64,000 bases of DNA from Scalesia atractyloides. Taxonomy: Eukaryota > Streptophyta > Magnoliopsida > Asterales > Asteraceae. The notes below the pieces were generated by a model. The model had not been told where the DNA came from. It made no database searches and worked only from the letters and a program-made list of their open reading frames with translations. Every line of letters begins with the position of its first letter. The first letter of the stretch is position 1. Location: contig CAMTDV010000012.1 of the NCBI GenBank assembly GCA_947069175.1, forward strand, positions 39,774,341-39,838,340, given 5' to 3'. This document shows, piece by piece, positions 57,359 to 64,000 of the stretch. The position numbers were made by a program, and so were the translations under genes.

Positions 57359-59751
57359 TGTAACACTCCAAAAACGAGTTTGGTAATCAAATCAAACCAC
57401 GTTAATATTAAAGAGCGGGTAAAAGTTGTTAGTGGTATAAGTGAACCCGTAAACAAAATAACTAGGAACAAGTAAACCTAGTTAGTAACATGGAAATAGC
57501 AATAAAACAATGAGTTGTAGCTTTTAATAAATAACACCTCAAACATGAGGGACCAAAAAGGGAAAAGTTGAAACTTGAATATATAAAAAAACAAAAACAA
57601 AACACCAAACACACACAAAAGGTGTGTGTGTGTAGCGATAAGGAGCAAGACAAGGGGGTAAACCCTTGTTCTTCTTAAATCGGCAAATTGGAGGATGAAT
57701 CAAACTCGGAATTGATGCATGAACGCATATATACGGTCACCTAAACGAGGGGATCATAAGGTATGTCTCAGAACTTAGATTGGTAAAAATCATAACTAGA
57801 GACAAGTAGAATACTAGCAATTAGATTGTTGGATTATGATCCAAAGGAGAAATTGAGTGTTATGCATGCTTAATTTTGATAGATATCATGAAATTATGAG
57901 ATAATTGAGATAAGATTTACTTGTAAGTGATTAACAAGTAGATGATGAAGTGGGTTTTAATAATATGATGAAGTTGATGATATATCTATGTTTAGAATCA
58001 TCATGCATGACAATAGTAGGAAGATACTTGAACAATTTAATAGTTTTAGTACATATTCGTACTTGCTATGGAATGATTTTGTATGAAATAATGAAATAGA
58101 TGTTAAGTTAATGTTAATAATTGAATAAGATCATGTTGTTTGCTAGTTTGCATGTCGGACTTGATTATATCAGGAATTCGTATGAATGTCTAATAATATG
58201 ATGAATTGGGTTTTACATAGAGATGAAACCCTTAATTATAGTATGACGAATGGATAAATTCATATTGATAATCAAAAGCTAAGTTAACTTGATGTTAACA
58301 ATCGCTCGAACTTGTTTAAGTTAAAGAAATGACATGAACTTGATTGGGAATTTAGATAAGAGGGTAGCCCAAAACTATCACATGTCGAGTAATGGTTAAA
58401 TGCCTAAACGAGTTTAATGAACTTAACTGTGCGTTTGCAAATGATAATAGACAGTTGACTTTTAGTAGTCAAACTGACCTATAATATGACCAAATGGTGA
58501 ATTGATGTAAAACCGTAAAGTGGGATAGTATTGATGAATGATGACTAATCTAACCATCTTGCAAATGATAAACGATAGTTCGATGCTTGACAAGCTAGGG
58601 GGAAGCTTGGGAAGAAGCGGGTCAAATGGATAAAGCATGGGGGAAAAAGCATAATTGGATGCAATGTAAGTAAAGCTTACCTCTTTTAAGTAGAACTTCT
58701 ACTTATGTATTGTTTAAAATAAGGTTATCTAGTATTTGAAACGAGTCTTTGGAATACGACATTTCGATGCAAGTCGATATGGATCGGAACAACTGAAAAT
58801 GGTAAGAAACGATATTTGATGGTAAAAAGAAAAATTTGGAATTTGGTCAAGTATTGACCAAATTAACAAAGAGTTTTGAAAAGATATTTTATGGTGTAAG
58901 CCATAATGGGTCAAATGAATAAAGCAAGCAATTTAAGTAATACGACCCTTTGATGCAAATCGTAACGGGTCGAACGAAATAAATGGTATGTAAATATCCT
59001 TTTTACCATAACCAATGTTTGGTTATATCGATACGTAAAAAGGGCGAGCCAAGAAATAAGTCAAATGGACAAACGGGTCAAATGGTGATGTTATCCCGAT
59101 TTGGAAATGATAATTAACATTTCGTTTGTTAAGTTTCATGCTTACAAGTGAGCATGATTTGTGAGCAAGTATGGCTATAAATTAGTACATAGAATCGTAA
59201 ATCATCGCTCAAGGGTCGATACTTAGACTCGCACCAGGTACGTGTAATGGTCATGCTCTCGATGAGGGTTTACGGTACAACTAAAGTTAGTCGAGATAAG
59301 GGTGGACACTCAATCACTTCAAGTGAGGTATATCTAGCGTGAGGGTAATACGACCATTGGAGTCAAAAACATATTTATGGCGAAAAGTGTATTTCAGTGA
59401 GATTATAACACTAAACAATGGAAAACTTTTATGTGTTTAACAACATAATAAATTTTAATTGGAATACGGGTCTGAAGAAACCCTAGATCAACCAGACCGG
59501 AGTTAAAGTAGATCTATGGAATGGGCTCTGCATAAAAGGGTTAACCATCCGTTTGGTTTCACGATGGATGATGAATAGAACAATATTCCGGCTAATCCTG
59601 CAAAACAAAACACCGTTAGCTCGCCACGGGGAGAAGGGGGGTTCTCTCCGTGACCACTCTTCGGCGTGAGAATAAGTACAGGTAGTCGGAAGTAAGTATT
59701 GTAAGTGAGAGAGTAGTTGAGAGTGAATACCTTTCCTTAAACTCCAAGTTA

Positions 59752-59763
59752 CTTATTTATAGC
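59752..59763 (-). promoter_or_regulatory. TATA box in the solo LTR
   Basis: Minus GCTATAAATAAG, about 2.17 kb into the LTR on its minus strand. It is followed by a pyrimidine-rich stretch with CTCTCAACTACTCTCTCAC, a plausible transcript start region. Confidence 0.55.
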
Positions 59764-60274
59764 CGGTGTTTGGCGCCAAAAAGAGAGATTGTTAACTTTA
59801 ACGGAATCTTTTGTTATTCCGTTAATGTTTGTTGGCAATCCGTTAGTGCACACGGATCGTGAGCTCATCAGCGGTTAGGGAGGTGCCACGTGTCAACATG
59901 AGATCACTACCTCTTATAAATGTGAGCATGCCATCACCGTGATCTTCCTCAGCCGTCCAGATGCTGCCATGTGGCAATTGGTTATAACCGAAAAGATGCT
60001 TGCACGATTGGGTGTTAATGGCTTTTACAAGGTTTCACGGCTGTTACCCATCTATTATACGCCACGTGTAAATTCTGTTACAACAGAAAAGATTCCCTTT
60101 GCTTCTGCACCAAGTCAAGGATTTTGCTAAGGAAAAGTTTCTCAGGATTTACTGTTTCCTTGCGCGAGAAGTGCAAGTTACTTAACTGATCTTCCTTCTT
60201 CTCCTTGCTGCTGAGCGCAACGTTTGGTGGATGCTTGCTTTGATATAAATATCTGCGCTAGGTTTATGCATGGA

Positions 60275-60557
60275 GCATTATCAAAAAAGAATGTTCAAGG
60301 TTACCTTTGAACCTTGCGCGAGCCCGCACAAGGTAGTTAAATGAAGCACTATCAAACAAGAATGTTCAAGGTTAACTTTGAACCTTGCGCGAGCCCGCGC
60401 AAGGTAGTTAAATGAAGAATTATCAAACAAGAATGTTCAAGGTTAACTTTGAACCTTGCGCGGCCCGCGCAAGGTAGTTAAATGAAGCATTTATCCAAAG
60501 AGAGTGTTCAAGGTTAACTTTGAACCTTGCGCGAGCCTGCGCAAGGTAGTTAAATGA
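60275..60557. repeat. Four tandem ~70-bp units with strong hairpins in the solo LTR
   Basis: Each unit contains CCTTGCGCGAGCCCGCGCAA or a close variant: 9-bp arms CCTTGCGCG/CGCGCAAGG around a 4-base loop, perfect in the second unit. A second inverted pair, CAAGGTT/AACCTTG, lies just before it. The third unit has a shorter loop and the fourth has one changed arm base. Confidence 0.92.
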
Positions 60558-61929
60558 CGCTTTCCTCTTTTGGATATTTAGCGCAGAGTTCTAATAAATC
60601 TTATTTTCACAAAGAAGTATGCGCGCAATTTTCTTAAAAGTTATTAATGGGTATGGTTTCCTTGATTGGCGCAAGGTTTTTGGGACCATACCCCTTCAGG
60701 GTCAAAAGTGCCCACTTGGTCAAAATATGCTTTTAAAAGTCTTTCGTCGTAAAAAGGACTAAATTTGACTAAAATGCCCTTGGATGATAAATCGATCAAA
60801 CGACCCTTGAGGGTAGTTTAATAATAAGTTTTATAAATAAGTACACCCTTTCGGTAGTGTAAAAGCAAATTACATGGACCATTTTGGTTCAATGCCTCTT
60901 AATGGGTCTTTTTCGTAAATTATCAAACCGAGGATTGGAATTACATGATTTACCATATCAAATCTACGACAAATATAGTTGTGGTGGATGATAAATAGAA
61001 ACCTTAGTGTGGAAATAGATGGTAAGGAAAGAATGAGCGAGATTTAAGCTTAAATGTTTAAATCTCTTAATGGGTCAAAACAAATATTTGCATAAACCGG
61101 TTAACGGTTATGTAATACATAAAAAACATGAATTCGGGTTAGGAATTTTGGGTTAAATAAGCAAGGAAACATTTTACGGACATTTAGAAACAAGTTTCAT
61201 GGGAAACGGATGAAAATTGAATAAATTACGGAAGTTTTCGTAACAAAAATGGCAAGACGGAAAATACTTGCGGTAGACCACTTTAAGCTACGGTGGCCAA
61301 CCGTAGCTTATGGTAGACAACTGCGGAATGAAAGCAGAAAATAGTATTACTCGGATACGTCTCCGTAAGTCCCGGGATGAGTTTAAATGTGTGAGACTTG
61401 AAATGGGTCGAACGGACAACCAAAACAACATAGTAGCAAAACTACTGCAGAAGAAAGTTTTTGCCCATGCCATGTGTGGCCGTCGCTTGAATGTTCGTCA
61501 ACTTAAGTTACTACCTATGGCAGGTAAAGCTCCGATGCAAGTTTTAAAGAGGCGTCGTTGACGTGTCAAGGTGTCGTCGCTGATGCCACCTCAGAAAATT
61601 CAAATTTCTGATTTGATTATTTTGACTAGTCGGTTATGTTGTGCTTCAGTTATTTGCTATAATACTAATATTTTGCAAATTTCCAGTTTAGGGTAATCGC
61701 AAGCACCTCCGGATGATGATCAAGATCAATGGAGAACCGAACACGATGAAAGACAAGCTTCTGCATTTGGTTTCAATGTTAGAAACAAATCCGTAATGAC
61801 ATATCAAAATGTTTAGTGTTGATAAAGTTTTAATAAACTCGAAAATTAGTAGTGACGTGTATTCGCATTTACTCGTTTAAATGCAAAATATTTAATATAA
61901 ATTTAATTACTTTAAGATAGGGTATTACA

Positions 61930-61934
61930 TCTGA
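61930..61934. repeat. Target-site duplication TCTGA, right copy (solo LTR)
   Basis: Matches 57354-57358. Confidence 0.9.
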
Positions 61935-62986
61935 AATCAAGTTCCTCATAAATAAGTGCTTTAATCACATAGGGCTTGTTTTTCATGAATAATAAGTGAG
62001 TATCTCACAATCTATACGTCAAAATAGATGATAAGTAGTATACTCACCAGTAAGATGAATTCTCGTGCATACCTTGATATGGAAATGTGTCGTGAGTGGA
62101 TGAACACCGGTCGGTAAGTATAAATCATACATTAATCGTATCCCCTAACCACGAGTACATCTGATAAGTTGAGCTTATGTGGACAACAATACCGAAAATT
62201 TTTATAGGATACTTATCTAAATGCTAACTAATCGAACAACAAGTGTGTTTTGGCATGACCGTATACTACTATGATTCTTTTACTCTTGAAATTCGCAAAA
62301 AGAATGTCTATAAATATTTATTTGTTGCTTTCCATCCTAACATTTAAAAATTGAAAAATGTCAAAAAGATTTTAGGTGAGTTTTAATATAAATTTTATTA
62401 AAGCAAAAATTATTTTGCTTCTAGTTTATTTTTGATTGATCGATGTTGGAACTCGAGTCTGTCCTACCTAAAATCCTGATTGTATGCCGGAAAACGATTG
62501 CATCTTCATAAATGGTCGAAGTTGACAAGCTTTGAAGGTTAATGGATTAAAATTGAACAATCTTAAAACTCTTAAAGTATTGTAAGTTAGTGGTTGAATG
62601 AGCGTTGGTCTCATGTGTGTCATTTGCTAATTCTTCTTAAAATCAATCCTTCGTAAAATTTTCAAATGAAAATTCTCTAAGGTTGATTAAATCCGTAGCG
62701 GTTGTTCTCATTACGCGTTTAGCTTTGTTGTGTGTGGAGATGTGGCATCCAAGCAAGCTAAAGTCAAAGAGAACGAGTTTGAAGAAAAGGTTATGGGAGT
62801 AAAGAGACAACATGAAGGCAAGCCGTGGATTTGGAAGATTAATTAATAGTTGACCACTTATCAACACCACAAGATATATTCAAGAGGGAGTTTGCTGATG
62901 CACCTCCTGACTGTGACACGTGAAGACATCTGAAGATCCGACAGTGTGAAGAATGAACCACCACGAATAGCATCCAAGGGGGAGTT
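61935..62986 (+). other. SIRE-A 3' non-coding tail with repeated purine tracts
   Basis: 61935-62250 continues the spacer shared with SIRE-B. From 62250 to 62880 I see no gene; the 3' ORF present in SIRE-B and SIRE-C is not recognisable here. At about 62885 (AAGAGGGAGTTTGCTGATGC) and 62976-62986 (AAGGGGGAGTT, before the LTR) lie two polypurine-like tracts, each followed by a TGxTGATGCA-like string. A third copy lies inside the LTR at about 63089-63101. Confidence 0.7.
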
Positions 62987-63982
62987 TGTAGATGCATATT
63001 TGTGTGGATGTGACTCAGTTCGGTATTCACCCTGGAAGCTCATGGTCCGAAGCAGGCCATTAAAAATGAAGACTGAAGACCAAGCAACAGTCAAGGGAGA
63101 GTTTGTTGATACACTTTCCTGTCTGTCTCTTGTTCTTAGTTACGTCAGTAATTGTACGGTCTTTGTTTGTTGATTCTGTAAAGTTTTGGTCGTGTCGACC
63201 AAATCAAGATGTCCTCCTATCTTGATTTAGTACGACGTTTAGTTTGTTTGTGTTGTAAAATAGTTGCATGTGTGCATACTGTTAAGTTTTGTGTTTCTGA
63301 TCTTGCTTTCTGTGCAGTATGTCTACTAGCAGTGTTCCCTGAAGAACCACTTCTTCGTGCGAGTAAATTGTCCTTCATACGAGTAAATCGTTCTTCATGC
63401 GAGCCAGTTGCTTGTTCATGCGAGCCAGTTGCTTGTTCGTACGAGTGACCATTCAAGAAGAACCATGTGCTTGTTCGTGCGAGTGACCATTCAAGAAGAA
63501 CCATTTGCTTGTTCGTACGAGTCACCATTCAAGAAGAACCATCTGCTTGTTCATACGAGTGACTATTCAAGAAGAATCAGTGGTTCACACAAAGAATAAC
63601 TAATTCGTATGAATCATCACTGATTCGTATGAAGAACTTTAGTCGTATGAATCACCACTGATTCGTACAAATCAATACTGACTCATACGAATCGAGGTTC
63701 TTATTGACTAAACATCAGTTCTTCGTGGGAATCTATAATGTTCGTGGCACAGTATGTAGTTCGTGAATAGCACTAGGTCTTGGCCTATAAATACCAACCC
63801 ATGTTAACTGGGTTCCATAGAGAGTGCATAGAGAGATAAGCAGTTTATTCAAGAGTGTATGTACTGGATCTCTTCACAAATCAATATAGTGAATATTTGA
63901 ATATATATCTTTTGTTATATTGGTTGTGCTCTTGCTTTGGTTTGCATATACACTTGGATTCCGCACTCCAAGTGGACCTACA
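62987..63982 (+). repeat. SIRE-A 3' LTR
   Basis: 996 bp, TGTAGATGC to GACCTACA, TATA motif at 63786-63793, palindrome-rich repeats at about 63350-63700. It lacks roughly 40 bp near the 3' end present in the 5' LTR, so the LTR-end sequences differ by a deletion. Confidence 0.9.
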
Positions 63983-64000
63983 GTAATAGATTCCAAAAGT
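63983..64000. other. Target-site duplication GTAAT, right copy, and right flank
   Basis: GTAAT at 63983-63987 followed by 13 bases of flank. Without the nest, the target would read through GTAAT once. Confidence 0.9.

Larger units (their letters stand above)
57359..61929 (-). mobile_element. Likely solo LTR of a long-LTR gypsy element, 4.57 kb
   Basis: Ends are inverted near-matches (TGTAACACTCC on the left, GGTATTACA on the right) with TCTGA duplications. On the minus strand it starts TGTAATACCC, typical of long gypsy LTRs of Tekay type (family knowledge). It has no primer-binding site, polypurine tract, LTR pair or coding frame of note. Size, ends and TSD suggest a solo LTR left by LTR-LTR recombination. 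A non-coding LARD-like element is less likely because no internal LTR pair is seen. Orientation is set by a minus-strand TATA motif. Its sequence differs from the gypsy LTRs at 26060-51893. Confidence 0.8.
3210..63982 (+). mobile_element. SIRE-A: outermost SIRE/Maximus-like Ty1/copia element, nested, 60.8 kb
   Basis: Direct LTRs (3210-4222 and 62987-63982) begin TGTAG, end CTACA and are flanked by GTAAT duplications. A tRNA-Met-type primer-binding site follows the first LTR and a polypurine tract precedes the second. The element's own sequence is 3210-9573, 56529-57358 and 61935-63982. The rest is later insertions: SIRE-B at 9574-56523 and a likely solo LTR at 57359-61929, each with its own target duplication. 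Removing them leaves about 9.2 kb. Gag is long but broken, protease and RT/RNase H survive as remnants, and integrase is not recognisable. It cannot move by itself. SIRE assignment rests on the gag architecture, the RNase H tail and similarity of its 3' region to SIRE-B. Confidence 0.9.

Noticed and set aside
59939..60130. 63-codon plus ORF in the solo LTR
   Set aside because: Opposite to the LTR's promoter direction, short, and without recognisable features.
1..64000. Possible intact host gene or endogenous plant virus
   Set aside because: All recognisable coding sequence belongs to retrotransposons or to a transposon-linked fragment. No movement protein, coat protein or virus replicase pattern, and no intron-exon host gene, was found.

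Overview
This window looks like repeat-rich plant nuclear DNA from a eudicot, probably the daisy family (Asteraceae). The family guess is inference: the retrotransposon proteins resemble families I know from that group, but no search was run. I see no intact host gene, rRNA gene, tRNA gene or CRISPR array. About 60.8 of the 64 kb is one nest of LTR retrotransposons inserted into each other. Five separate 5-bp target-site duplications (TSDs) can be read directly, so the insertion order can be followed base by base.

Layout: 1-3204 is older flanking DNA with a broken Ty1/copia reverse transcriptase on the minus strand, a broken plant transposon-associated protein, and a T22G20 homopolymer tract. 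SIRE-A, a SIRE/Maximus-like Ty1/copia element on the plus strand, spans 3210-63982 (TSD GTAAT). SIRE-B, a related minus-strand element, spans 9574-56523 and sits inside the RNase H region of SIRE-A (TSD ATCAC). Two insertions lie within SIRE-B: SIRE-C, a minus-strand SIRE-like copia element with its own LTR family (10412-25320, TSD ACCCC), and a plus-strand Ty3/gypsy chromovirus array LTR-internal-LTR-internal-LTR (26060-51893, TSD TTGTT). A 4.57-kb likely solo LTR (57359-61929, TSD TCTGA) lies in the 3' part of SIRE-A.

Every coding region is damaged. SIRE-A keeps gag, a protease remnant and pieces of RT and RNase H, but no recognisable integrase. SIRE-B jumps from its primer-binding site straight to RNase H and keeps part of a third, 3' ORF. 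SIRE-C is the fullest copia element: gag with two zinc knuckles, protease, integrase, RT, RNase H and a long 3' ORF, all with stops and frameshifts, and its integrase has lost the catalytic glutamate. The two gypsy internal regions carry an extra acidic/proline-rich ORF ahead of gag, a likely 98-nt intron in gag, protease, RT, RNase H, integrase and a chromodomain. They share at least two identical stop codons.

Most interesting observations: the readable five-TSD nest; the gypsy array that shares its middle LTR; a SIRE-A LTR extended at its 5' side, apparently by use of an upstream polypurine tract; a fourfold 407-bp repeat that multiplies the leader and gag start of SIRE-C; a candidate gag intron; dense TTCGTACGAA-like palindromes shared by LTRs of different sequence; and a conserved noncoding block between pol and the 3' ORF in all three SIRE elements.
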